Source: DAIOHQ01 sp036744635 | GTDB taxonomy: Bacteria > Planctomycetota > Phycisphaerae > Tepidisphaerales > Tepidisphaeraceae | Assembly (NCBI GenBank): GCA_036744635.1 | Contig: DAIOHQ010000142.1 | Coordinates: forward strand, 1-12,446 | DNA length: 12,446 bases | Direction: 5' to 3' | Shown: positions 1-7,153 of the stretch, one piece after another | Numbering within the stretch: the stretch's first letter is position 1 | Layout of the letters: the number at the start of each line of letters is the position of its first letter | Translations under genes and position numbers: made by a program | The notes under the pieces: generated by a model | What the model was told of the DNA's origin: nothing | Seen by the model: the letters and a program-made list of their open reading frames with translations, nothing else | Database searches by the model: none

Positions 1-46
1 TGTGGAACAACGAGGCGAGTACGCCGACCTGTGGCACCCAAACTGA
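1..46 (+). CDS. C-terminal end of an upstream gene (possibly ABC exporter)
   Basis: The frame starting at base 2 is open from the window edge and ends with TGA at 44-46, giving the tail VEQRGEYADLWHPN. The pattern of a glutamine/arginine/glycine turn followed by YADLW resembles the extreme C-terminus of MsbA-type ABC exporters (which often end in something like GGVYAxLxxxQ), but 14 residues are too few to be sure. A competing frame starting at base 1 is also open and ends at TAA 52-54. The gene would lie upstream of metG on the same strand. Only the sequence to the left of this window can settle it. Confidence 0.3.
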   Translation, partial: VEQRGEYADLWHPN

Positions 47-69
47 CCCACTAACCAAATCCCCCCGCC

Positions 70-99
70 TTGACCATGCTCTGCGCATTCCGCGATAAT
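70..99 (+). promoter_or_regulatory. sigma70-like promoter of metG
   Basis: TTGACC (70-75) and GATAAT (94-99) are separated by 18 bases; each box has one mismatch to TTGACA/TATAAT. Transcription would start near 105-107, only about five bases before the metG ATG at 111. No Shine-Dalgarno sequence precedes that ATG, so the message would be nearly leaderless. Confidence 0.55.
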
Positions 100-110
100 C
101 GAGCATTCCC

Positions 111-1640
111 ATGAGCACCTTCTACATCACCACTCCCATCTATTATCCCAACGGCGAGCCGCACCTTGGCCATGTCTACACGACCATCTGCAGCGATGTC
201 GTGGCCCGCTATCACCGGCTGATCGGCAATGACACCTGGTTTCTGACCGGCAGCGATGAGCACGGGATCAAGATGGTAAAGACGGCCGAGGCGGAGAAGA
301 TCACGCCGCGCGAGCTGGCGGATCGGAATGTGGCGGTGTTTCAGGCGCTTTGGCCGGAATTGAAGATCACCAACGATGATTTCATTCGCACCAGCAGCGA
401 TCGGCACAAGCAGGGGGTGCAGGAGATCGTCCGCCGGCTGGTGGAGAAGGGGGACATTTATCTGGGCAGTTATTCCGGCTGGTACGATGAGGGGCAGGAG
501 GAATTCGTTACCGAGACCGAGGCGAAGACGAACGAATACAAGTCAGTGGTGAGCGGGCGGGCGTTGGTGCGGTATTCGGAGTCGAGCTATTTCTTTCGGC
601 TGACGAAGTATGCCCCGCGGGTTTTGGAATACATCAACGCCAATCCGCACTTCATCCAGCCGGATTCCCGGCGCAACGAAGTGTTGAGCAAGTTGAAGGC
701 AGGCGTGGATGACCTTTCGATCAGCCGGGCGACGTTGAAGTGGGGGATTCCGCTGCCGCACGATCCGGAGCACGTGGTGTACGTGTGGATCGATGCGCTG
801 AGCAATTACATCACCGCCTTGGGATATGGGCAGGCGGATGATTCGAAATATCGCAAGTATTGGCCAGGCGTACACGTGATCGGCAAGGAGATCCTGTGGT
901 TTCACACGGTGTACTGGCCGGCGATGCTCTTTGCGCTCGGTGAGCCGCTGCCCAAGCAGGTGTATGCCCATGGCTGGTGGACGGCCGAGGGGCGCAAAAT
1001 GAGCAAGACGCTTGGCAACTTCATCGGCCTGCCGAAACTTCGCAGCGTCATCGCCGCCAGCGGGCTGGATGCGTTGCGCTATTACCTGTTGCGGGCAGCA
1101 CCCTTCGGCAGCGACTTGGACTGGAGCGATGGCGATTTTAACAAGAGCTTTAACGAGCTGGCCAACGTGCTGGGGAATTGTCTCAATCGCACGCTGAAGA
1201 TGATCAACAAGTACCGCGATGGCGTGGTGCCGGCGGCGGGCGCGGAACTGGATGAGATCGACCGCAACCTGATCGCCCGCACGCGGGAGATCGGCGCAAA
1301 ACTTGCCGACGCCTATGACCGGCTCGCGCTGCAGGAATGCGCCATGCTGCCGGTGGAACTGGCCCGCGCCACCAATGGCTACATCGACGCCACCGCGCCA
1401 TTTTCGCTGGCGAAGGACCCGGCCAAGGCGGGGCGGCTGGATACTGTGTTGAACCTTTCCGCGCAGGCGATTTCCCGCGCGCTGTTGGCGCTGCTGCCGA
1501 TTCTTCCGGAAAAAGCGGCGGCGGGGCTGGCGCAATTGAATGTCGCGGCGGATCGGCCGCTGGGCGAACTGCTGGCGCATCAGATTCCCGCCGGGCATCG
1601 CGTCAGCGAAGGTCAGCCGCTGTTTCCGAAGGTGGTTTGA
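111..1640 (+). CDS. metG: methionyl-tRNA synthetase
   Basis: Class I aminoacyl-tRNA synthetase that charges tRNA-Met with methionine in the cytoplasm. The 509-residue protein has the HIGH-type signature HLGH at residues 18-21, the methionine-pocket stretch FLTGSDEHG at 44-52, the VYVWIDALSNY stretch at 223-233, and KMSKT at 296-300, followed by a helical anticodon-binding domain (about 340-509). The connective insertion near 115-140 (YSGWYDEGQEEF) has no CxxC pairs, so this is the short subtype without zinc knuckles. There is also no C-terminal Trbp111-like tRNA-binding domain, unlike E. coli MetG. The ATG at 111 is right at the start of the conserved FYITTPIYYPNG block. No clear ribosome binding site is seen, in keeping with a promoter that leaves almost no leader. 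The stop codon abuts the stop codon of the opposing GH43 gene. Confidence 0.97.
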   Translation: MSTFYITTPIYYPNGEPHLGHVYTTICSDVVARYHRLIGNDTWFLTGSDEHGIKMVKTAEAEKITPRELADRNVAVFQALWPELKITNDDFIRTSSDRHKQGVQEIVRRLVEKGDIYLGSYSGWYDEGQEEFVTETEAKTNEYKSVVSGRALVRYSESSYFFRLTKYAPRVLEYINANPHFIQPDSRRNEVLSKLKAGVDDLSISRATLKWGIPLPHDPEHVVYVWIDALSNYITALGYGQADDSKYRKYWPGVHVIGKEILWFHTVYWPAMLFALGEPLPKQVYAHGWWTAEGRKMSKTLGNFIGLPKLRSVIAASGLDALRYYLLRAAPFGSDLDWSDGDFNKSFNELANVLGNCLNRTLKMINKYRDGVVPAAGAELDEIDRNLIARTREIGAKLADAYDRLALQECAMLPVELARATNGYIDATAPFSLAKDPAKAGRLDTVLNLSAQAISRALLALLPILPEKAAAGLAQLNVAADRPLGELLAHQIPAGHRVSEGQPLFPKVV

Positions 1641-2615
1641 TCAGAACTGGATTGTTCTCTCCACGATAGTTGGTCCATCGCACTTGGGACCGGCCGCGGT
1701 CCAGCGCAGCGGGTCGATGCACATTCTGCGGGCGGTGTGGCCGACATCCCATGCGTGATAGACCAGGAAGAACGTCTTGTCGTCCGGCCCGATGACCACC
1801 GAATTGTGTCCCGGTCCGATGCTTTCATTCGGGGTGCCTTTCAGCACCGTCGGCCCGTGCCGCCCCATCACGTCGCGGTAGGGGCCCAGCACATCGTCGG
1901 CGACAGCGAAGCCGATGCCGTAGTTCTCGCTGTTCCAGGCGCCGCCGGAATAGAGGCAGTAATATTTGCCTTCGTGGAACAGAACGAATGGACCTTCGAC
2001 GCAATTCCAGGCCGGCCAGATGCGGCTCTTGTAGTTGCGGTTGCGCTGGTAGATTTGCCAGGCATCACTGGCGCGGAGAATGGCCCGGGGTTCGCCGGCG
2101 ACGGTCGTCAGGTCATCGGCCAGCGCCACCGCCGCCAGGCCGGTGCCGTAGGGTTCTTCGCCGGTATAGTCGGCGGCAAAAAACAGATACCACCTGCCCG
2201 ACCTGGGGTCGTGGAAGGGGTGGGCATCAATGGAGAAGCCGGCATCAGGCATCAGCTCCCGGCCACTGTCGATGAAAGGGCCGGCGGGGGTTTCAGATGT
2301 CGCCACCCGCAGGCGATGGTGCTCATCGGATTCGCTGGTCGTGGCCGAGTAGTAGAGCAAGAAGCGGCCGTCCTTCTGCGCCACTTCCGGCGCCCAGTAG
2401 GTGAAGGCGCGAGGGTTTTCAAGCGGACGGAGTGCGTGGGCGACATATTCCCATCGCGACAGGTCTCTTGAGCGCAACACCGGAAACTGCATGCCATTTT
2501 CCGCTGCCGGCGCCGTGCCATAGGCGAAGTATTCCCCGCCCACTTTCAGCACAAAAGGGTCGGCGAAATAGTGGGGATAGACAGGATTGCGATAGGTTAT
2601 CTGACGGATGGACAT
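1641..2615 (-). CDS. glycoside hydrolase family 43-like protein, cytoplasmic
   Basis: A 324-residue five-bladed beta-propeller glycosidase of the GH43 clan (arabinofuranosidase or beta-xylosidase-like). The three expected carboxylates can be placed: general base D19 in YFADPFV, pKa-modulating D130 in FSIDAHPF, and general acid E207 in CVEGPF. A GPGHNS motif at 267-272 fits the conserved histidine region of the family. No signal peptide is visible: the protein starts MSIRQITYRNPV, with the first blade immediately after, so it probably acts on imported oligosaccharides. The start codon ATG (2615-2613) has only a weak ribosome binding site. It lies 70 bp downstream of the histidine kinase gene on the same strand and could be read through from it. 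Its stop is directly next to the metG stop, with no spacer. Substrate cannot be told from sequence alone. Confidence 0.88.
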   Translation of the reverse strand: MSIRQITYRNPVYPHYFADPFVLKVGGEYFAYGTAPAAENGMQFPVLRSRDLSRWEYVAHALRPLENPRAFTYWAPEVAQKDGRFLLYYSATTSESDEHHRLRVATSETPAGPFIDSGRELMPDAGFSIDAHPFHDPRSGRWYLFFAADYTGEEPYGTGLAAVALADDLTTVAGEPRAILRASDAWQIYQRNRNYKSRIWPAWNCVEGPFVLFHEGKYYCLYSGGAWNSENYGIGFAVADDVLGPYRDVMGRHGPTVLKGTPNESIGPGHNSVVIGPDDKTFFLVYHAWDVGHTARRMCIDPLRWTAAGPKCDGPTIVERTIQF

Positions 2616-2685
2616 GCACGGCAGGATAGGTTCCGGCCGAGCGATTGGTCGAGATTGAAAAAGCGAAATGGTTCAGGCCGCTGAC

Positions 2686-4024
2686 TCAGCGCGTGTTCAC
2701 AACGCTCTGTGCCGCCTGGCGCCCGTCGATGGGTAGCGAGATCGTGAAGATCGCACCGCGGCCGACCTCGCTGTTTACCTCAATCTTGCCGCCCTGTTTG
2801 CGGATCAGGCTGTAGCTGATGGAAAGCCCCAGGCCTGTGCCGCGGCCGACCGGCTTGGTGGTGAAGAAGGGCTCGAAGAGGCGGTTCATGTGCTCGGGCT
2901 GGATGCCGCTGCCGTTGTCTTCCACCTTGATCGCGCACCAACCTTCGCGCCGCGCCGTTCGCACCGTAAGACGCGGCTGTTCCACATCCGCCATCGCATC
3001 CAGGGCGTTGATGATCAGGTTCACCAATACCTGGTGGATCGCCTGGGGAAGAACGGTGATGCTGCCGGCGTCGGGCGTGAACTCGCGCACCACCTGCAAT
3101 GTTTTCAGGCGCAGATCGAAGCGCACCATGTTGATTGCCTGCTCGACCAGGTCGTTCAGGGGCACGGTCTGCCAGTTGCCTTCGTTGGGATGGGCGAACA
3201 CTTTCATCTGCTGGATGATCTGATGAATCCGCTCCACCTGCTCGCGCAACGTGACCAGTTTGTCCGGGCCGAGTTTCTCCGGCTTGCGCTGCAGGAGCTG
3301 CAGCAGGCTGTCCATGCTGGCCAGGGGATTGGCGATTTCGTGGGCCACCCCGGCCGCCATCTGGCCGACCGCCACCATTTTTTCATGCTGCACCATGGCG
3401 CGCTGCTGGTGGCGCAGCCGCTTGGTCATGCCGCGGATGCGGCGATTACGCCGCACCAACATGCCGCGCTGGCGGCGCAGGTCCTTGGTGATCCGGCTGG
3501 CGAGGGCGACGCTCAGCACCAGCGTTACCGCTTCGCCGGTGAAGATCAGCCATTCCCGGGGGTCGCGGGGCAACTGGCGGGTNNNNNNNNNNCCCCGCCA
3601 TGAGCAGGACAATGGCCGCGGCGGCGCTGCCGAAGGCGAGCAGGCGCGGCAGCAGCAGGCTGGCGAAGACCATGTGAAACACGAAGAAGCCGAGAATCGG
3701 ACTGCTCAGCCCGCGCGTCCATGCGGCCAGGAAGGTGAGGCAGCTCAGGTCCAGCAGGATCTGGATCGATGCGGTGAAGAGCAGGTCATGCTTGCGGCGT
3801 TTTTTGGCCAGCCGATGGGTCAGCACGAACAGCAGGACGTTGTAGGCGGCGACCGTCACCCCCAGCGCCAACATGCCGCCGGTGTGGCCGTACCAGTTCA
3901 GCCAGTGGCGGTCGATCAGCGCGCCCAGCAGGATTCCGGCGGCCGCACACCAGCGCAAATTCACGAAACGGCGCAGCTCAACCAGCAGCGGGCGGGCGCG
4001 CTCCGCCTGGGTCGATTTGCTCAT
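2686..4024 (-). CDS. RegB/PrrB-like membrane sensor histidine kinase (broken by assembly gap)
   Basis: One gene read from 4024 down to 2686, interrupted by the run of N at 3583-3592. The N-terminal part (about 143 residues) begins with a basic segment and RWCAAAGILLG, followed by several hydrophobic helices and a GLSSP...FFVFHMVFASLLLPR stretch, which resembles the membrane domain of RegB/PrrB-type redox kinases. After the gap come one more membrane segment (WLIFTGEAVTLVLSVALA), a basic coiled-coil linker, an H-box (GVAHEIANPL, histidine at 3342-3340), an N-box (VNLIINALDAM), G1 (VEDNGSGI) and F/G2 boxes (EPFFTTKP, GRGTGLGLSIS). So a complete autokinase is present. The two parts are one base out of frame across the ten N, so the true gap must be a multiple of three if the gene is intact. 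Its ATG overlaps the stop of the upstream HAMP/DHp gene (ATGA, 4024-4021), implying coupled translation. No response regulator is in the window. Confidence 0.88.
3583..3592. other. assembly gap (10 N)
   Basis: Ten consecutive N inside the histidine kinase gene, between GCGGGT and CCCCGCC. Ten is probably a placeholder length: the flanking coding frames only join if the real length is divisible by three. The lost bases encode the junction between the membrane helices and the last membrane segment before the linker. Confidence 0.99.
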
Positions 4025-5091
4025 ACGGCGGCGTTCCTGTGCAATGCTGAAATCATGCTCGGATGCGCTTCCTCCTCCTCGGTCGACTTTTCCAGATCGA
4101 GCATTTTTATACCAGAAATGTAGTCGGTCAGCACAATCCGCCGTACGTGCTTGAGCGCCTCGACGGTGCGGGTCATGCGCTGCAGGCTCTGGGCGATCTG
4201 CATGAGGTATTGCTCGGGTGCGTGCTCACCGCCCACCCGCCGACTCAGCAGGCGCAGTTGTAAATCGATGATCGAGATCACATTGTTCAGCTCATGGTTC
4301 AGCGCCAGCGCCACCTGGCCGACCATCTCGATCTTGCGCTGTTCATTGGCCTGCAGTTGCTCGGCGAGGTGGTTATAAGCGGCCGCCAGTTGGCAGAATT
4401 CATCCTTTCCTTCCAGTTCCACGCGATAGTCAAAGCGCTCCCTGGCCAGCTCACGGGTGGCCTCAACCAGCCGATCCACCGGCCGCAGCACCATCCCCGC
4501 CACGCGGATCAGCACCATGACCGAGACGTTGATCACCAGCAGAAAGACCAGTCCCAGCCCCAGCACAACCCAGCGGAAGCGGGCGGCGATGGCCTCCTGC
4601 TCCAGACGGGCGTAGTCGCGCACCTGCCGGCTGAGGGGCAGGGTGCCAACCCGCATTTTCACCGCCGCCTGCAGCGCCGATTCGGTGTGCAATTTTACGA
4701 GCTGCTCATCGGGTGTGGTCGCGAGCGCGCCCACGTCGCTCTTGAAGGCGGGATAGGCGGCGCGGATGTTGAGATAGATCGACTCATTTTCCGGCCGACG
4801 GATGATGGACGACTCGCCGATGCTTTCCAGCAGCCGGCTGCCCTGGTCCACGGAATCGATCAACGCATCCAGTCGTTGCGTGCGCCCGAGCCGAAGCTCA
4901 TACAGGTCAGATTCGATGGCATTGATGGTCGTGCTCAGGTCGTTGACCTGATCCACCGTCACCCAGGCCTGGCCGTCGACGTGATTCAAATCCTGCAGCA
5001 CTTCCTGCAGCAGCCAGAGCGAGACCAGCGCGGTTCCCATGATGAGCGCCACCAGCGGGCCGAGGATGAAGAGCAGTTTTCGTCTTAACAT
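4021..5091 (-). CDS. HAMP membrane protein with DHp (HisKA-like) helix but no ATPase domain
   Basis: A 356-residue predicted inner-membrane sensor. TM1 is at about 8-28, an extracytoplasmic helical region at 30-170, TM2 at 175-196 and a HAMP domain at about 197-250 (VLRPVDRLVEATRELA then DEFCQLAAAYNHLAEQL). A dimerisation/phosphoacceptor-like helix follows, with ALNHELNN (histidine 266). After this the protein runs through a second helix and an acidic tail (STEEEEAHP) and ends: no N, G1 or G2 boxes of a kinase ATPase domain are present. It therefore cannot phosphorylate itself and may act with the neighbouring complete kinase. I chose ATG 5091-5089 because GGTGAGG lies just upstream and TM1 follows directly; a GTG at 5187 would add 32 residues not typical of a membrane N-terminus. 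The stop overlaps the next gene's start by ATGA. Confidence 0.82.
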   Translation of the reverse strand: MLRRKLLFILGPLVALIMGTALVSLWLLQEVLQDLNHVDGQAWVTVDQVNDLSTTINAIESDLYELRLGRTQRLDALIDSVDQGSRLLESIGESSIIRRPENESIYLNIRAAYPAFKSDVGALATTPDEQLVKLHTESALQAAVKMRVGTLPLSRQVRDYARLEQEAIAARFRWVVLGLGLVFLLVINVSVMVLIRVAGMVLRPVDRLVEATRELARERFDYRVELEGKDEFCQLAAAYNHLAEQLQANEQRKIEMVGQVALALNHELNNVISIIDLQLRLLSRRVGGEHAPEQYLMQIAQSLQRMTRTVEALKHVRRIVLTDYISGIKMLDLEKSTEEEEAHPSMISALHRNAAV

Positions 5092-5104
5092 GCGAACCTC
5101 ACCG

Positions 5105-5191
5105 TCAATGGTCCGTTTTCCCAAGCCAAAGAAGCACGCCTGTGAGCAATCCCACAAATGAGACGGCCAGGATGACGCGAACTGCACGCAT
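5105..5191 (-). CDS. possible 28-residue single-pass membrane peptide
   Basis: A short open frame read from ATG at 5191-5189 to TGA at 5107-5105. The product starts MRAVRVILAV, has a hydrophobic core at about residues 5-23 and ends WLGKTDH, with basic residues at the N-terminal side as in a small membrane protein. It ends 13 bases before the ATG of the HAMP/DHp gene, on the same strand, and the ribosome binding site of that gene lies directly after its stop, an arrangement typical of operons. Its own ribosome binding site is weak (AGG four bases before the ATG). No family is recognised. It could be a chance frame or a leader peptide that affects translation of the sensor gene. Confidence 0.4.
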   Translation of the reverse strand: MRAVRVILAVSFVGLLTGVLLWLGKTDH

Positions 5192-5331
5192 GGCCTGAAT
5201 TCCCCGTTTGAACGATGATTCTGGCTAAGTACACCCTTCCCAGAACAAACCGCAGGCCAAATACGGCGTATGGAACCACGGATGGCGGCCGCTTGATCTC
5301 TGGCACCAAAAATGCACTAATTCAGTCGGCT

Positions 5332-5682
5332 ATGGAAAAAGAACTGAGAAAAGATCTTCGCACGCTCGGCCTGTTCATCGATTTGTACTGCAAGTATCGC
5401 CACGCCGACGCCGAGCGGCTGCCGGTGGTTTTGAAGACCCACGATGTCAAGGAGATCACCGGGCGCAACGTCTGCCTCTGCCCTGGCTGTCAGAAGCTGT
5501 TGACCCACGCCTTCGTCAAGCGGTCTACCTGTCCGATGGACCCCAAACCACAGTGCAAACACTGCCCGGTACATTGTTATCATCCCACCTATCGCGCCCA
5601 GATCCGCGAGGTGATGAAATATTCCGGCAAGAAGATGCTCCTCTCCGGGCGGCTCGACTACCTCTTCCATCTCCTCTTTTGA
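5332..5682 (+). CDS. ygbA: YgbA-family (nitrous oxide-stimulated promoter) protein
   Basis: A 116-residue cysteine-rich cytoplasmic protein of the YgbA_NO family. The order of conserved pieces fits: N-terminal LRKDLRTLGLFIDLYCKYRH, a C48-x-C50-x2-C53 knuckle (CLCPGC), the LLTHAFVKRSTCP stretch with C67, then C75-x2-C78-x3-C82 in CKHCPVHCYHP, followed by IREVMKYSGKKML. The many cysteines suggest a bound metal or iron-sulfur cluster, but the biochemical role of the family is not known. In E. coli ygbA is controlled by the NO sensor NsrR, so a role in nitrosative stress is likely here by family. The ATG at 5332 is chosen because the conserved region starts immediately; an upstream ATG at 5215 would add 39 residues unlike the family. 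The gene diverges from the sensor-kinase cluster and precedes the AhbD-like gene on the same strand. Confidence 0.87.
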   Translation: MEKELRKDLRTLGLFIDLYCKYRHADAERLPVVLKTHDVKEITGRNVCLCPGCQKLLTHAFVKRSTCPMDPKPQCKHCPVHCYHPTYRAQIREVMKYSGKKMLLSGRLDYLFHLLF

Positions 5683-5763
5683 ACCTGGCGCCGTCCAAGA
5701 CGGGGTATCACGGGTGGATGGACTTGCCCACTGTACCTTGGAATCCGCACCTGAATTGAGAAG

Positions 5764-5781
5764 CCTCGGGCGAGGGGTTTT
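5764..5781 (+). terminator. weak terminator-like hairpin after ygbA
   Basis: CCTC (5764-5767) and GAGG (5772-5775) can pair around GGGC, followed by GGTTTT. The stem is only four to five base pairs and the T run is short, so termination would be partial at best. It lies in the 229-bp stretch between ygbA and the AhbD-like gene, where no other coding region is supported. A TTTTTTT tract occurs at about 5847-5853, with no stem beside it. Confidence 0.2.
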
Positions 5782-5911
5782 CCCGTATGTAAGAATGCGG
5801 ACCGGGGAAGCGCGGTTTCATGCCGCTTTTCTGTGCTATTTCGCCTTTTTTTACATGTCTCAGCCGGCACGCCGATTGTTTTTGATATCGCATCACCACG
5901 AGGAGCATGAC

Positions 5912-7093
5912 ATGAATCTGCAGGTCCTGAACACCGAATTTCCGAAAGCTCTGCCCGCCGCGCCGCCACTGCGGCTGGTCTTCTGGGAAACCACGACCGG
6001 GTGCAATCTGGCGTGCATTCACTGCCGCCGCCTGGAAGTTTCCGCGGCGCTGAGCAAATTCGATCTCAGCACGGAGCAATCGAAGAAATTCATCCGCTCG
6101 CTGCCGGAAACCGGCAACCCCATCCTCGTCTTCTCTGGTGGTGAGCCGCTGATGCGGCCGGACATCTTTGAGCTGGCCGAGGAAGCTTCGCGCGTCGGGT
6201 TGACTACGGCTCTTGCGACCAACGGCACGATGATTGATGACCTGCTGGCCAGGAAGATCGTCGATGCCGGCTTCCGCCGCGTCTCGATCAGCTTTGACGG
6301 GCCCGATGCGCCGACCCACGACCGTTTCCGCGGGCCGGGCGCGTTCGACAAGTCGGTCGCGGGGATGAAAGCGTTGCGCAAGGTCGGCATGTCGGTGCAG
6401 ATCAATACCACGGTGGCGAAACACAATTATAAGAAGCTGGATGAGACCTACCGCTTCGCGCTGGAGATGGGGGCGGACGCCCTGCACATCTTCATGCTCG
6501 TGCCGGTCGGCTGCGGCATGACGCTCGACAAGAACATCATGCTGAATCCGGAGGAGTACGAGAACGCGCTGAACTGGGTCTACGATCGCAGCCTCGAAGG
6601 CCGCATCCACTTGAAGGCGACGTGCGCGCCTCATTATTTCCGCGTGATGCGGCAACGAGCCAAAGCGGATGGAAAGCCCATGCCGGCGGCGTCCCACCCA
6701 CACCGCAGCATGGGCCATCCCGCTGACAAAGCCGCCGGCCACCCCGGTGGGGCAGCCGGCCATGGCGACATGACCGCCATGACCAAGGGATGCCTGGCCG
6801 GGCAGGCGGTCTGCTTCGTTAGCCATACCGGCGAAGTTTTCCCCTGCGGCTATCTGCCGGTGAGTTCGGGAAACGTGAAGGATAATCCTCTGCCGGAAAT
6901 CTGGCGCACCAGCAATATCTTCGCGGACTTGCGCGACTCATCCAATCTGTCCGGCAAATGCGGCCTGTGCGAGTTCAATAACGTCTGCATGGGCTGCCGG
7001 GCGCGGGCCTACGGGACCACCCACGACTATCTCGCCGAGGAACCCAACTGCAGCCACATTCCCGTGCGCATGAGCAAGACGGCCACCCTCTGA
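5912..7093 (+). CDS. ahbD: AhbD-like radical SAM/SPASM heme synthase
   Basis: A 393-residue radical SAM enzyme. The cluster motif is C31-x3-C35-x2-C38 (CNLACIHC), with GGEP at 76-79 and ATNGT at 102-106. The C-terminal SPASM-like region has C294, C301, C312, then C350-x2-C353-x5-C359-x2-C362 and C380 for auxiliary clusters. The block TKGCLAG..VCFVSHTGEVFPCGYLP matches AhbD, which in sulfate reducers and archaea oxidatively decarboxylates Fe-coproporphyrin III to heme b in the siroheme route; NirJ (heme d1) is a close alternative. ahbA-C are not nearby, so substrate is inference. A histidine- and glycine-rich loop (about 262-284, with H262, H264, H269, H277, H284) precedes the SPASM part. The start is fixed by AGGAG at 5901-5905, six bases before ATG 5912; a longer frame from 5714 has no such site and an unrelated N-terminus. 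It probably works in the cytoplasm under low oxygen. Confidence 0.85.
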   Translation: MNLQVLNTEFPKALPAAPPLRLVFWETTTGCNLACIHCRRLEVSAALSKFDLSTEQSKKFIRSLPETGNPILVFSGGEPLMRPDIFELAEEASRVGLTTALATNGTMIDDLLARKIVDAGFRRVSISFDGPDAPTHDRFRGPGAFDKSVAGMKALRKVGMSVQINTTVAKHNYKKLDETYRFALEMGADALHIFMLVPVGCGMTLDKNIMLNPEEYENALNWVYDRSLEGRIHLKATCAPHYFRVMRQRAKADGKPMPAASHPHRSMGHPADKAAGHPGGAAGHGDMTAMTKGCLAGQAVCFVSHTGEVFPCGYLPVSSGNVKDNPLPEIWRTSNIFADLRDSSNLSGKCGLCEFNNVCMGCRARAYGTTHDYLAEEPNCSHIPVRMSKTATL

Positions 7094-7117
7094 AACAAAC
7101 CAGCACAACTTCCTTCA

Positions 7118-7153
7118 CCGGACCCTTCGGCACACCCACGCTGGAGGGTCCGG
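7118..7153 (+). terminator. hairpin after ahbD, possible terminator without U run
   Basis: CCGGACCCT (7118-7126) and AGGGTCCGG (7145-7153) form a perfect 9-bp stem with an 18-base loop, 24 bases after the ahbD stop. A second copy, GGGTCCGG at 7162-7169, can pair with the same left arm, so two alternative hairpins are possible. No T run follows, so factor-independent termination is doubtful; it may protect the 3' end of the mRNA. Confidence 0.35.

Noticed and set aside
543..1598. Long minus-strand frame of 351 codons inside metG
   Set aside because: Arginine- and glutamine-rich shadow of a high-GC gene, with no recognised motifs; metG on the other strand is certain.
4021..5187. Longer N-terminus for the HAMP/DHp protein from a GTG at 5187
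   Set aside because: The extra 32 residues overlap the small membrane-peptide frame, have no ribosome binding site and are not like a sensor N-terminus; ATG 5091 has GGTGAGG just upstream and starts directly before TM1.
5085..5309. Minus-strand 74-codon frame in the divergent ygbA/sensor gap
   Set aside because: It overlaps the start of the HAMP gene, has no recognisable domain and a poor start; the 28-residue frame there has better spacing and composition.
5308..5316. AAAAATGCA as an NsrR half-site upstream of ygbA
   Set aside because: Only one half of the palindromic NsrR site is present; the other side (TTCAGTC) does not match.
5882..5896. TTGAT-N5-ATCAC upstream of ahbD as an FNR/HcpR-type site
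   Set aside because: Spacing is five and not four bases, the right arm is imperfect, and it lies only 16 bases before the ATG.
5714..5911. 66-residue N-terminal extension of the AhbD-like protein
   Set aside because: No family likeness and no ribosome binding site at 5714, while AGGAG stands six bases before ATG 5912.
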